Positions 5,033-5,202 of a stretch of 5,202 nt of DNA are shown here, piece after piece. Where the stretch lies: positions 1-5,202 of the forward strand of contig USBP01000132.1 of assembly GCA_900552985.1 (NCBI GenBank), written 5' to 3'. Origin of the DNA: an uncultured Oscillospiraceae bacterium. Its GTDB lineage: Bacteria; Bacillota; Clostridia; Oscillospirales; Acutalibacteraceae. Every line of letters starts with the position of its first letter. The stretch's first letter is position 1. The notes below the pieces were generated by a model. It was not told the origin of the DNA and made no database searches. It was given only the letters and a program-made list of their open reading frames with translations. Both the position numbers and the translations under genes were made by a program.

Positions 5033-5202
5033 ATGAATCAGGATAAACGCACCTCTCGCATTGTGATTTCCCTGTGCCTTCTGGGCGTCTTTCTGCTGCT
5101 TTTTGCAGGCCGCTTGGTGCAGCTTCAGCTGGTACACGGTGCGGAATATGCCGAGCAGAGCAAATCCATCAGTTCTGCCAGCACACGGGTAGAGGCGGCG
5201 CG
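5033..5202 (+). CDS. mrdA: Class B penicillin-binding protein, probably PBP2 (3' end outside window)
   Basis: Only the first 56 codons plus two bases are present. The visible protein has a short basic cytoplasmic segment (residues 1-9, with KRTSR), one membrane anchor (about 10-25) and then GRLVQLQLVHGAEYAEQS (26-43). This resembles the conserved RLxxLQ...G..Y stretch just outside the membrane in class B PBPs. The last bases read TRVEAAR, where the family normally continues into an RGxIxDRxG motif, so the gene looks intact up to the edge. Class B PBPs are DD-transpeptidases that crosslink peptidoglycan; the catalytic domain lies outside the window. Position after mreBCD favours the elongation enzyme PBP2 (MrdA) over the division enzyme FtsI or sporulation enzyme SpoVD, which share this N-terminal layout. 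The start is supported by AGAAAGGAG six bases upstream. Confidence 0.85.
   Translation, partial: MNQDKRTSRIVISLCLLGVFLLLFAGRLVQLQLVHGAEYAEQSKSISSASTRVEAA

Overview
This looks like a chromosomal housekeeping segment from a GC-rich member of the Firmicutes, probably class Clostridia (Oscillospiraceae/Ruminococcaceae-like). The clues are the maf-mreB-mreC-mreD-class B PBP gene order, strong AGGAGG-type Shine-Dalgarno (SD) sites, GC-rich coding sequence with AT-rich promoter stretches, and a two-part U32 'peptidase' of a type common in gut Clostridia. The genus assignment is inference. All real genes are on the + strand, and nothing suggests a mobile element, phage, CRISPR array or RNA gene.

Left part (1-2182): the window opens inside a long U32-family protein, of which only the C-terminal 334 residues are present. 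It is followed by dut (dUTPase) and maf (nucleotide pyrophosphatase of the Maf family). The last two both hydrolyse nucleoside triphosphates to monophosphates and plausibly serve nucleotide-pool sanitation. A weak promoter candidate sits just before maf.

Right part (2183-5202): a 179-base gap holds a near-consensus sigma-A promoter (TTGAGA, 17 bases, TATAAT), an upstream perfect inverted repeat and a 5'UTR stem-loop. It drives mreB, mreC, mreD and the start of a class B penicillin-binding protein (probably PBP2/MrdA), which runs off the window end after 56 codons. These genes make the rod-shape elongation machinery: MreB filaments inside the membrane, MreC and MreD as membrane scaffold, and PBP2 as the transpeptidase that builds the lateral wall.

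The gene content is ordinary and I found no evidence of an undescribed multi-gene system. The points most worth a second look are non-coding. Between mreD and the PBP gene there are two overlapping, mutually exclusive hairpins, the second followed by a short T-run. After them comes a hairpin that can bury the SD of the PBP gene. There are also stem-loops in the mreB leader and between mreB and mreC. All structures were found by eye and have not been folded computationally.
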